Positions 1-6,175 are shown, numbered from the stretch's first letter. The stretch is 7,095 nt of DNA from Gammaproteobacteria bacterium (GCA_003233255.1 QILH01000136.1:1-7095), one strand, 5' to 3'. A program made the numbers and translations. Notes: a model not told the origin generated them from the sequence alone.

Positions 1-490
1 GGTGATTGTGTACCCATCGGCCTTTGTAACCAAAAGGGTGATGACCGATGAAGCCGGCGTAGAACATGTCGTGCGCTCTGATCTGGTTGGAGAATCCTGG
101 CAGAAAGGGCCGGTTGTGCTGGCCTGGGATGATACTGAGAATGCGGGTATCATCGATGGTCATAATCTGGTGTTACATGAATTTGCGCACAAACTCGATA
201 TGCAAAATGGTGTTGCCAATGGATTTCCGCCCTTGCACATCGAGATGGATACGGCAAGCTGGGTTGAAGACTTTAGTACGGGCTATAAAGATTTTCAGCA
301 TAAATGTGAGAAAGGTCAGGATATCGGGATTAGCTGTTATGCGGCAACCGCCCCGGCCGAATTTTTTGCCGTGCTCAGTGAACTGTTTTTTGAGCGTCCA
401 GATGTGATAATAAAACACTACCAAAACATTTATCATCAATTACGCCAGTATTATCGTCAGGATCCGTTGCAACGATTGGCAAAGGTTTAA
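1..490 (+). CDS. mtfA: MtfA-like zinc-dependent peptidase (M90 family), 5' truncated
   Basis: This is the C-terminal part of an MtfA-family protein, a cytosolic zinc aminopeptidase which in E. coli interacts with the repressor Mlc and so affects glucose uptake. The visible 162 residues carry the metalloprotease signature HEFAH (residues 59-63 of the visible part, with E60 as catalytic base) followed by KLDMQNG. A downstream PAEFFAVLSELFFE segment follows, whose E120 fits the third zinc ligand. Full-length relatives are roughly 260 residues, so about 100 N-terminal residues lie left of the window. The GTG at position 2 is an internal codon and not a credible start. The reading frame is intact through a TAA stop. 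The next gene lies 112 nt downstream on the same strand. The family call is strong; the physiological target in this organism is unknown. Confidence 0.9.
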   Translation, partial: VIVYPSAFVTKRVMTDEAGVEHVVRSDLVGESWQKGPVVLAWDDTENAGIIDGHNLVLHEFAHKLDMQNGVANGFPPLHIEMDTASWVEDFSTGYKDFQHKCEKGQDIGISCYAATAPAEFFAVLSELFFERPDVIIKHYQNIYHQLRQYYRQDPLQRLAKV

Positions 491-602
491 AAAATGACAG
501 GACGCTAATGGGGCAACCGGATAATTTTTTTACTCAGGGCAGAAATAAACAATTATATTGTGTTAACCTTTTACTCTCTTTATTTAGACAGACGAGACTT
601 TA

Positions 603-1481
603 ATGGACGATTGCATTAAAAAACTCGAAGCCAGTGGTGACTACAAGGTTATCCGACGCTTTAGTCCAGTAGAACAGTATCAAGCCGATAATGGCAGCGA
701 AAAACGCATTGGAATTTTTCTGGATACCGAAACAACCGGTCTGGATTTTGATGACGATGCGATTATTGAGCTGGCGATGGTGCCATTTGAATTTGATTCG
801 GATGGGAATATTTACCGTATCCTGCCTGCGTACAATGCCTTACAGGATCCGGGAATGCCCATCCCAACATTAGCCACGGACATTACCGGTATCACCGACG
901 AAATGGTGGCAGGGCAGGCCATCGATAAAGAGCAGGTAGCAAAAATGCTAAGCGATGCGGTCATTGTTATCGCTCATAATGCCCGATTTGATCGCCCCTT
1001 TGTTGAGAGTTTTATGAACGAATTTCAGAATATCTCATGGGCCTGTTCAATTGCAGATGTGAACTGGAATGCCGAAGGGATGGAAGGGGTAAAACTTGAA
1101 TTTCTCGCCTATAAATACGGTTTTTTCTTTGAAGGCCATCGTGCATCAATAGATTGTCAGGCGGGTATCGAAATTCTTAATCAGACATTGTTCAAGAGTG
1201 GCGAGAAGGTATTAAAACGTTTACTGGAAAGTGCGCGACGAACCGATGTTCGTTTGTGGGCCGAAGGTGCACCGTTTGAAAAGAAGGATGATTTAAAGAA
1301 ACGCGGTTATCGGTGGTCGCCCGGTGGTGGGGGCAAACGCAAAGCCTGGTATCGAGACATAAACGAAGAATCACTCAGTGAAGAAATGATTTATTTAAAT
1401 GATCAGATCTACCCGCGCGCCGTCTCGGAACTACCAACGGATCGCTTTAATGCCAAACAAAGATACTCTAATCGGATATAA
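603..1481 (+). CDS. DnaQ-like DEDDh 3'-5' exonuclease with extra C-terminal module
   Basis: A 292-residue protein with a DNA polymerase III epsilon-type exonuclease domain at about residues 36-195. All five DEDDh catalytic positions are visible: D41 and E43 in DTETTG, D130 in AHNARFD, and H179 with D184 in HRASIDC. This predicts a metal-dependent 3'-5' exonuclease acting on DNA or RNA ends. It is not the polymerase III subunit itself, because residues 215-255 add a basic, aromatic module (VRLWAEGAPFEKKDDLKKRGYRW, glycine run, KAWYRDI). This resembles the small DUF5710-like 'K-x-lG-x-rW-x-K-x-Wy' fold found appended to replication and plasmid proteins; that comparison is my inference. Residues 1-35 precede the nuclease core. 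The ATG at 603 has only a weak Shine-Dalgarno (GACGAG), and no better start is seen. It ends 3 nt from the stop of the opposing cyclase gene. Confidence 0.88.
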   Translation: MDDCIKKLEASGDYKVIRRFSPVEQYQADNGSEKRIGIFLDTETTGLDFDDDAIIELAMVPFEFDSDGNIYRILPAYNALQDPGMPIPTLATDITGITDEMVAGQAIDKEQVAKMLSDAVIVIAHNARFDRPFVESFMNEFQNISWACSIADVNWNAEGMEGVKLEFLAYKYGFFFEGHRASIDCQAGIEILNQTLFKSGEKVLKRLLESARRTDVRLWAEGAPFEKKDDLKKRGYRWSPGGGGKRKAWYRDINEESLSEEMIYLNDQIYPRAVSELPTDRFNAKQRYSNRI

Positions 1482-1484
1482 TGA

Positions 1485-2378
1485 TCAGGCGGCCAGCTTA
1501 ACCCTGTTTCGACCCGCGTGTTTAGCTTTGTAAAGTGCCTGGTCGGCGCGCTGCAGGATATCCTTGAAGCCTTCATCTTTTTTGCTTATTACTGCGACGC
1601 CAAGACTGGCGGTTATATCGATTAAATGTTCACCCGCAATGTAAGGATATTTATTAATGCGTTCGCGTACTCGTTCAGCAAGATAAGAGGCCGATTTAAT
1701 GGGGGTGTCAGGCAGCAGCAAAGTAAATTCTTCACCACCCACTCGACCTAATACATCGGTGCTGCGAATTTCCTCTTCAATGGCTTCAACAAAAATCTGC
1801 AAAACATGATCCCCGGCGGCGTGGCCGTATTGATCATTAACATCCTTAAAGTGATCGATGTCGATCATCATGACCGACAAGGGACGATTGTATCGTTTTG
1901 CGCGGGTAAATTCTTTTTCGGCATGCTGCATAAAGGCGGCGCGACTGAGGGCTCCGGTTAAAGAATCGAATAAGGCCATATTGGCTAACTGACGTTCCAT
2001 CTTTTTATAACGCGACAGATCCCGTTCGATAGACGCGAAGTACTGCAGATTACCTTTTGCATCATGCAATGGCACAATGTTCATATCCAGCCAGTGTGCC
2101 TGACCGTTTTTGGAATATTTCTGTAATTCAGTGCGTATGCCCTTACCTTTGCGTAAGGCGCGATTAATTTTATAACGTGCCTGTTTATCGGTATTCGGCC
2201 CATTGAACAGGTTGGGCGATTGGCCAATGACTTCGTCGGCCGGGTAACCCATTAATTTTTCAAAGGCGGGATTGACGTAGACGATGTGGGGGCCTCCATC
2301 GTCGAGTTCGACATCATAGACGATGACGATGTCATCGGTTTTGGTGACCAGATTTTCAAACAGTTTATCCATCATCAT
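1485..2378 (-). CDS. PAS-GGDEF diguanylate cyclase
   Basis: Predicted to make cyclic di-GMP from two GTP. With the start at 2378 it has 297 residues. An N-terminal PAS domain (about 8-122) is followed by a short linker helix and a complete GGDEF domain (about 130-297). The latter opens with the usual DSLTG (138-142), has the metal-binding segment MIDIDHFKDVNDQYGH (171-186) and an active-site GGEEF (214-218). An RSTD at 205-208, five residues before GGEEF, is an intact inhibitory I-site, so product feedback inhibition is expected. There are no membrane segments, so it is a cytosolic sensor. The PAS domain resembles LOV domains (GQSPNLFNGPNTD, 52-64) but has proline where the photoactive cysteine would be. 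The ATG at 2378 is chosen because GGGAG sits 6 nt upstream; a GTG at 2417 would add 13 residues but lacks this support. Confidence 0.93.
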   Translation of the reverse strand: MMMDKLFENLVTKTDDIVIVYDVELDDGGPHIVYVNPAFEKLMGYPADEVIGQSPNLFNGPNTDKQARYKINRALRKGKGIRTELQKYSKNGQAHWLDMNIVPLHDAKGNLQYFASIERDLSRYKKMERQLANMALFDSLTGALSRAAFMQHAEKEFTRAKRYNRPLSVMMIDIDHFKDVNDQYGHAAGDHVLQIFVEAIEEEIRSTDVLGRVGGEEFTLLLPDTPIKSASYLAERVRERINKYPYIAGEHLIDITASLGVAVISKKDEGFKDILQRADQALYKAKHAGRNRVKLAA

Positions 2379-2381
2379 GGG

Positions 2382-2389
2382 CTTCTCCC
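2382..2389 (-). promoter_or_regulatory. ribosome binding site of the diguanylate cyclase
   Basis: The minus strand reads GGGAGAAG then CCC and ATG. The core GGGAG lies 6 nt from the ATG at 2378. This decides the start codon against the upstream in-frame GTG at 2417. Two further in-frame ATGs follow immediately (2375 and 2372), so the exact first Met is uncertain by one or two residues. Confidence 0.6.
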
Positions 2390-2436
2390 ACAATTGCATT
2401 ATTGTTAAGATCGGCACTTAGGCGATAAACTTGAGA

Positions 2437-2472
2437 AAAGATCGAGGATCAGCGACAAACATGCTGATCTTT
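2437..2472. repeat. nested inverted repeats in the divergent cyclase/mutarotase region
   Basis: GATCAGC at 2447-2453 is a perfect inverted repeat of GCTGATC at 2463-2469 with a 9-nt loop, extendable outward by a G-T wobble and an A-T pair. AAAGATC at 2437-2443 is also an exact inverted repeat of GATCTTT at 2466-2472, so two mutually exclusive pairings share the right arm. It sits 60-95 nt upstream of the cyclase start and 140-175 nt upstream of the mutarotase start. It could be an operator or an RNA hairpin in the cyclase leader. No T-tract consistent with a terminator follows it, and no gene ends here that would need one. Confidence 0.45.
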
Positions 2473-2541
2473 ATATAGAAATGTGATCAAGTTGTTATTT
2501 TGCGTTTAGCTATAAAATATATTAATAATGGTTGTTGGCCC

Positions 2542-2581
2542 TATAATATATGGGGTAAAGGCCCAGTTTGAGCCGTTTTAC
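2542..2581 (+). promoter_or_regulatory. candidate -10 box and leader hairpin upstream of the mutarotase gene
   Basis: A consensus TATAAT stands at 2542-2547, 63 nt before the mutarotase ATG. No good -35 is found 16-18 nt upstream (AT-rich sequence only), so the promoter call is tentative. Just downstream of the position expected for transcription start, GTAAAGGC (2555-2562) pairs with GCC (2572-2574) and TTTAC (2577-2581), with a 2-nt bulge and a 9-nt loop. This would be a stem in the 5' leader, ending about 18 nt before the Shine-Dalgarno. Confidence 0.3.
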
Positions 2582-2598
2582 GCTTATTCATCCCGCAT

Positions 2599-2608
2599 AG
2601 GAAAGGGG
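2599..2608 (+). promoter_or_regulatory. ribosome binding site of the mutarotase
   Basis: A purine-rich AGGAAAGGGG lies 2 nt before the ATG at 2611. AGGAA is the likely anti-Shine-Dalgarno contact, at a normal distance. It supports 2611 as the start. Confidence 0.6.
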
Positions 2609-2610
2609 CT

Positions 2611-3525
2611 ATGGATTTAACCGAATTAAATAAGCAATTTTCGATTTGCGATAACGGAACAAAACTGCGCTTGCAGTCAGGTGCCGGTGATATTCCTCAA
2701 GTCGCGATCGAAAATAAAGCCGCAGCGGTAACGATAAGTCTACAGGGTGCGCACCTCTTAAGCTGGATACCGGTGGAACAACAAGACGTGATCTGGTTGT
2801 CAGAACAGGCGAGTTTTGTAAAAGGTAAAGCCGTTCGTGGGGGAATCCCCCTTTGCTGGCCCTGGTTCGGAGCACATGGCCTTGAAAATAAATTCCCAGC
2901 GCATGGTTTTGCGCGTACGGCGTTATGGCAGGTAGTCGATACAAAAGTATTATCCGCAGATGAAACCCAGATCACTTTTCAACTACAGACCCGTCAATTA
3001 GAAAATTTTATCCAGAAGATGTGGCCCTGGTCAACGCAGCTCGAGTACCGGGTCACCATTGCCAAAATACTTAAGCTGGAACTTATTACGACTAATCTCA
3101 GTAATGAAATAATTCAAATCGGGCAGGCCATGCATACGTATTTTCTGGTTGACGATGTTCATAACACCATCGTGACGGGACTGGAAGACAAAACATATCT
3201 TGATAAGCCTGATGGATTTAAACCTAAGATCCAGTCAGGCCCGATTCACTTTGAATCAGAAGTGGATCGAATCTATTTAAATACGGCTGAGCGAGTGACG
3301 ATCGATGATCAGAAACGAAAGATCCACATCCGTAAACAGGGTAGCCAGTCGACGGTAGTCTGGAACCCGTGGCATGACGTCGCGTTAAAGATGGGTGACC
3401 TGGGCAAAAACGGTTATCGTAAAATGCTCTGTGTCGAGTCCGCCAATGCGGCCGAGGATACCGTGCGAATTTCGCCGGGGGGTTCGCATAGCTTGCAAGT
3501 GTGTTATGAGGTCGTAACCGTATAA
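2611..3525 (+). CDS. D-hexose-6-phosphate mutarotase (YeaD-like aldose 1-epimerase family)
   Basis: A 304-residue cytosolic protein of the YeaD/YMR099C branch of the galactose mutarotase fold. These enzymes interconvert the alpha and beta anomers of hexose 6-phosphates such as glucose-6-phosphate. Diagnostic segments in order are QGAHLLSW (45-52), the strongly conserved RGGIPLCWPWFGAHG (76-90), FPAHGFAR (95-102), the active-site histidine H175 in QAMHTYF, VWNPW (250-254), and the catalytic glutamate E276 in CVESANA. Length and order match the family. No signal peptide is seen. The gene stands alone, divergent from the cyclase and convergent with the MipA-type gene 1 nt away, so the context adds nothing about its pathway beyond general sugar-phosphate metabolism. 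Confidence 0.93.
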   Translation: MDLTELNKQFSICDNGTKLRLQSGAGDIPQVAIENKAAAVTISLQGAHLLSWIPVEQQDVIWLSEQASFVKGKAVRGGIPLCWPWFGAHGLENKFPAHGFARTALWQVVDTKVLSADETQITFQLQTRQLENFIQKMWPWSTQLEYRVTIAKILKLELITTNLSNEIIQIGQAMHTYFLVDDVHNTIVTGLEDKTYLDKPDGFKPKIQSGPIHFESEVDRIYLNTAERVTIDDQKRKIHIRKQGSQSTVVWNPWHDVALKMGDLGKNGYRKMLCVESANAAEDTVRISPGGSHSLQVCYEVVTV

Positions 3526-3526
3526 C

Positions 3527-4336
3527 CTAAAAACGATACACCAGACCCAGGGCCAGCGTCACAATATCGGTATCATCAATAATCGGGCTATCCCCAATAC
3601 CACTACCGAGTTTTTCATATTTCAATTGTCCAAGTAATTGAATGTGTTTGCTGGCATCCCAGACGCCGGTAAGTGAAGTATGGATATTGGTGCTGCCCTG
3701 ACCGCCATAAACAGGGCGTCCGGCGGCAACCTCATTGGCCTGCACCCCGTAAAAATGATCGACCAGTTTAGAATCCTGATAAGTTATGCCCGCGGTCGGT
3801 GTTAGCGTAAATGACTTGCCAGGTTTGAAGGCCTTACTGCCGGTGACAACGATTTCACTGCCATTGCTCTCGATAATATCGGTTAAAATTTGAAACGTAT
3901 ACGTTATATGGTGTGTTATGTATTGTGTAGATACGCCCGCAAAATAGGTGGGTTTGGTTTTATCTATGCCATTGAGTTCATTGTTGTCCGCAAAGGAGGC
4001 CTCAACCTCGTAAAATCTTGGCGTCGCTAATACGTCGACGCGAACGTTATTATTTTTCCATAGACGATAGCCAATATTAAGTCCTTCCACATAAAAGTCT
4101 TTATAGTTAAATGAAATATAGGGCAGTGACGCATCCTGAACATCGACGCCCACGAACGGTCGTTGCGCGAAAGAGCTGGTGAATCCTATTCCGTAACGGC
4201 TGGTCGTGCCGGCGTCTTTATCGAGGGTGGAGGTTTCAATCGCCACCGGAGCGGCGTTTGCTAAAAGGGTGTTGAACATAAAACCACTGACAATGAGAGC
4301 GGAGTGGATGGCGATCGAGCGTTTCTTGTTGCGCAT
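3527..4336 (-). CDS. MipA/OmpV family outer membrane protein
   Basis: A 269-residue predicted outer membrane beta-barrel. Residues 1-28 form a signal peptide: basic MRNKKR, a hydrophobic core, and an Ala-Asn-Ala cleavage site before A29. The mature part shows the MipA/OmpV pattern, including SLPYISFNYKDFYVEG (about 70-85), then alternating polar and hydrophobic strands separated by short turns. It ends in LGLVYRF, whose terminal phenylalanine is the usual signal for the BAM assembly machinery. E. coli MipA is a scaffold between murein hydrolases and synthase; many other members are uncharacterised porin-like proteins, so this gene's exact role is open. GGGA lies 8 nt before the ATG at 4336. 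An AT-rich region with dyads and a direct repeat lies upstream. In other bacteria, family members are often controlled by two-component systems, but no regulator gene adjoins it here. Confidence 0.85.
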   Translation of the reverse strand: MRNKKRSIAIHSALIVSGFMFNTLLANAAPVAIETSTLDKDAGTTSRYGIGFTSSFAQRPFVGVDVQDASLPYISFNYKDFYVEGLNIGYRLWKNNNVRVDVLATPRFYEVEASFADNNELNGIDKTKPTYFAGVSTQYITHHITYTFQILTDIIESNGSEIVVTGSKAFKPGKSFTLTPTAGITYQDSKLVDHFYGVQANEVAAGRPVYGGQGSTNIHTSLTGVWDASKHIQLLGQLKYEKLGSGIGDSPIIDDTDIVTLALGLVYRF

Positions 4337-4393
4337 AATGAGAATCCCATAACTTAGTTGGTAAAAGCTTCTCAGATTAGGCGGGCAAAACCT

Positions 4394-4436
4394 TCACAAA
4401 AGAGTCACATTTCAAATGTATTTAAATCATTGAAAT
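4394..4436. promoter_or_regulatory. AT-rich dyads and 11-bp-phased direct repeat upstream of the MipA-type gene
   Basis: The sequence between the divergent genes shows three overlapping signals. TCACA occurs at 4394-4398 and again at 4405-4409, an 11-bp period (TGTGA repeated on the minus strand). ACATTT C AAATGT at 4407-4419 is a perfect 13-bp odd palindrome. ATTTCA (4409-4414) and TGAAAT (4431-4436) flank an ATTTAAAT palindrome (4420-4427). Their position 58-100 nt upstream of the MipA-type ATG fits an activator or operator site. Direct repeats of this phase are typical of OmpR/PhoB-type regulators, but the assignment is inference. Confidence 0.35.
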
Positions 4437-4462
4437 AAAAAGTAAACTTATAGCAGGTAGTT

Positions 4463-4468
4463 TATAAT
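4463..4468 (+). promoter_or_regulatory. candidate -10 box for the membrane hydrolase gene
   Basis: A perfect TATAAT sits 115 nt upstream of the ATG at 4584. The expected -35 positions hold only A-rich sequence, with no TTGACA-like hexamer and no extended -10 TGn, so it may be fortuitous in this AT-rich stretch. If it is real, the transcript has a leader of about 108 nt in which I see no long hairpin. Confidence 0.25.
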
Positions 4469-4583
4469 AGTTATTCAGATGGCTAAGTCAGGTTACTGGA
4501 CAGGTTCAGAAGCTGTAACACAGAGAATATGTTAGGCTGATGCCAGTTTCAAAAGCATAGAATGTGAGTAATAATTATATAGT

Positions 4584-5609
4584 ATGGATATCGTAACCCA
4601 GGGTCTGCTTGGTGGTGTTTTAGCGCAAAGCGTTGCAGACCGGAATGAAAAAAAACTTGCTTCGTTTATTGGTGTGTTTGCCGGATTGCTGGCCGATGCG
4701 GATATTCTCATTCGGTCGTCGGATGACCCCCTGTTAAATATTGAATTCCATCGTCATTTTAGCCATTCACTCCTGTTTATTCCGTTCGGAGCGGCTATCG
4801 CAATGATTTTGTTATGGCCGTTTTTGCGTCGACATATAACCACATCGCGTTTATATTTATTTTGCCTGTTAGGCTACAGTCTGAGTGGTGTACTGGATGC
4901 GTTTACCAGTTACGGCACGCATTTATTCTGGCCGTTTTCCGAAGAACGTGTTGCCTGGAGACTTATTTCTATCGTCGACCCGGTTTTTACCCTGATCTTA
5001 TTGCTCACCTTCATAACGGGCTTGCGTATGAAATTAAAAAAAGTAGCCTATGTGGGTTTATCACTGTCGACGGCCTATCTGTTGTTAGGGTATGTTCAAC
5101 TACAGCGCGCTGAAAATCTGGCGGTTGAATTAATTCAATCTCGCAACCATGTCGTGGGCCGGCATATTGTTAAACCGACTATGGGTAACAATTTATTATG
5201 GCGCTCAGTTTATGTCTATGATGATCGCATCTATGTTGATGCGGTGCGGGTAAGCCTGTTTTCTGAGAATACTATTTATGAAGGGAATTCCGTAGCCTTG
5301 TTTAATATAGAGAAGGCTTTACCACAATTAGTTACCGATTCCGTCTTAACCAAAGATATACAGCGTTTTGAAGTATTCTCTGATAACTATGTTGCCCTGG
5401 ATCCTTCGCAAAATAATGTATTGGGTGATATGCGTTACAGCATGCTGGCAAATAGCACAAAACCGCTATGGGGAATCGTTATTGATGTGACGAAACCTCA
5501 GCAACATGCTGACTATAGATTCTTTCGCAATCGAGATCAGGCTGTGCGTAAAACATTTATTAATATGGTGTTGGGCCAATGTGCAGAAGTTGAGTGTCCA
5601 GCTAATTAA
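4584..5609 (+). CDS. membrane-bound metal-dependent hydrolase, YdjM/YbcI (DUF457) family, with C-terminal extension
   Basis: A 341-residue inner membrane protein. The N-terminal half (about 1-175) has the DUF457/YdjM pattern: DIVTQGLLGG at the start, GLLADAD (34-40), the histidine cluster HRHFSHS (56-62), LDAFTSYGTHLFWPFS (104-119) and VDPVF (131-135). The conserved Asp and His residues suggest a metal site at the membrane, but no substrate is established for the family. Hydrophobic segments are at about 26-38, 63-80, 90-106, 131-147 and 155-171. Residues 175-341 are polar, unlike short members such as E. coli YdjM, and form a separate domain I do not recognise. The start is fixed by an in-frame TAA four codons upstream; the Shine-Dalgarno is poor. 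E. coli ydjM is LexA-regulated, but I find no CTG-N10-CAG box here. The 3' end overlaps the opposing VF530 gene by 8 nt. Confidence 0.85.
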   Translation: MDIVTQGLLGGVLAQSVADRNEKKLASFIGVFAGLLADADILIRSSDDPLLNIEFHRHFSHSLLFIPFGAAIAMILLWPFLRRHITTSRLYLFCLLGYSLSGVLDAFTSYGTHLFWPFSEERVAWRLISIVDPVFTLILLLTFITGLRMKLKKVAYVGLSLSTAYLLLGYVQLQRAENLAVELIQSRNHVVGRHIVKPTMGNNLLWRSVYVYDDRIYVDAVRVSLFSENTIYEGNSVALFNIEKALPQLVTDSVLTKDIQRFEVFSDNYVALDPSQNNVLGDMRYSMLANSTKPLWGIVIDVTKPQQHADYRFFRNRDQAVRKTFINMVLGQCAEVECPAN

Positions 5610-5829
5610 CTGGCCAGTCGGTCTTTAAATAAAGTTGCTCAACCTTTTCTCTTGCCCAGGGTGTTTTACGCAGAAATTTAAGGCTGGAAGAAAGACTGGG
5701 ATCGGTGGTAAAACATTTTATCTTGATTCGCTGACCTAATTCCTGCCAGCCGTATTTATCTTCCAGTTGGCTAACGATCATTTTCAGGGTGATGCCATGC
5801 AACGGATCCTGATTTCGGGTCTTAGTCAT
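5602..5829 (-). CDS. VF530 family (DUF2132) small putative DNA-binding protein
   Basis: A 75-residue protein matching the VF530/DUF2132 family almost end to end: DPLHGITLKMIVSQL (8-22), YGWQELGQRIKIKCF (26-40) and DPSLSSSLKFLRKTPWAREKVEQLYL (43-68). The founding member is a Vibrio fischeri structural-genomics protein regarded as DNA-binding by fold; no cellular role is known to me. The ATG at 5829 is chosen because it gives the family length, has TAAGG 3 nt upstream, and overlaps the stop of the RRM gene as ATGACTAA (8 nt), the usual arrangement for translational coupling. An upstream in-frame start at 5856 would add nine residues (MTVTRAVRR) not typical of the family. Its stop lies inside the end of the opposing hydrolase gene. 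Confidence 0.88.
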   Translation of the reverse strand: MTKTRNQDPLHGITLKMIVSQLEDKYGWQELGQRIKIKCFTTDPSLSSSLKFLRKTPWAREKVEQLYLKTDWPVN

Positions 5830-6118
5830 CCGCCTTACTGCTCTCGTCACTGTCATCAGTCGTGGGTATTTCGCCGGGTTTCGGTTCGGATTTTTTAACC
5901 CGGATCTTACTTCCGGCTACTTCAGTACCATTAAGACTTTTCATGGCCGCTTTTGCGTTACCCACTTTCGGCATAACCACAAATCCAAATCCCTTTGAGC
6001 TACTGGTTTTTTCATCTATAACCAGATTGCAGGATTGTACTGCGCCATAAGTTTCAAACAAATCACGAAGCTCGGCTTCGGTGGTGGTACGTGCGAGATT
6101 ACGAATCAGGAGTTTCAT
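5822..6118 (-). CDS. RNA-binding protein with a single RRM domain and acidic tail
   Basis: A 98-residue protein consisting of one RNA recognition motif (1-77) and a short acidic, Ser/Asp-rich tail (78-98). RNP2 is LLIRNL (3-8) and RNP1 is KGFGFVVM (42-49), with both stacking phenylalanines F44 and F46 present; the aromatic normally at the second RNP2 position is leucine. Small one-domain RRM proteins of this kind occur in cyanobacteria and various proteobacteria, in some cases linked to cold response, and are thought to bind single-stranded RNA. AAAGG lies 6 nt before the ATG at 6118. The stop codon overlaps the start of the VF530 gene, so the two are very probably one operon. A weak promoter candidate is visible at 6146-6175. 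Confidence 0.93.
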   Translation of the reverse strand: MKLLIRNLARTTTEAELRDLFETYGAVQSCNLVIDEKTSSSKGFGFVVMPKVGNAKAAMKSLNGTEVAGSKIRVKKSEPKPGEIPTTDDSDESSKADD

Positions 6119-6145
6119 GGAATACCTTTATAGTAGATGAACACA

Positions 6146-6175
6146 AGCATAGAGGGTTTTGCGGGATAAGGACAG
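6146..6175 (-). promoter_or_regulatory. weak promoter candidate for the RRM-VF530 operon
   Basis: On the minus strand CTGTCC (6175-6170) and TATGCT (6151-6146) are separated by 18 nt, matching sigma-70 -35 and -10 boxes at 3 and 4 of 6 positions. It would give a leader of about 20-25 nt, ending with the AAAGG ribosome site. The match is modest and could be chance. Confidence 0.25.

Noticed and set aside
505..531. T7 run at 525-531 after a GC-rich stretch downstream of the mtfA-like gene, as an intrinsic terminator
   Set aside because: The preceding GGGGCAACCGG cannot form a stable stem of more than two or three pairs, so the hairpin is missing.
2379..2417. Upstream GTG start for the diguanylate cyclase
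   Set aside because: It lacks a Shine-Dalgarno, whereas the ATG at 2378 has GGGAG at ideal spacing.
2492..2518. Promoter TTGTTA ... TAAAAT upstream of the mutarotase
   Set aside because: The spacer is only 15 nt and the boxes are imperfect in AT-rich sequence; the consensus TATAAT at 2542 is a better, though still weak, candidate.
4496..4528. LexA (SOS) box upstream of the YdjM-type gene, expected from E. coli ydjM regulation
   Set aside because: CTG and CAG triplets occur (for example CTGT-AAC-ACAG at 4513-4523 and CTG-N8-CAG at 4496-4509), but none has the required N10 spacing.
5609..5634. ACTGGCCAGT palindrome (5609-5618) and CTTT/AAAG repeat (5623-5634) at the hydrolase/VF530 junction as a bidirectional terminator
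   Set aside because: The palindrome has no loop, so it is a poor RNA hairpin, and no T-tract directly follows on either strand; it also lies within coding sequence.
5830..5856. Upstream ATG start for the VF530 protein
   Set aside because: It adds nine residues not typical of the family; the ATG at 5829 gives the usual length and a coupled stop/start overlap with the RRM gene.
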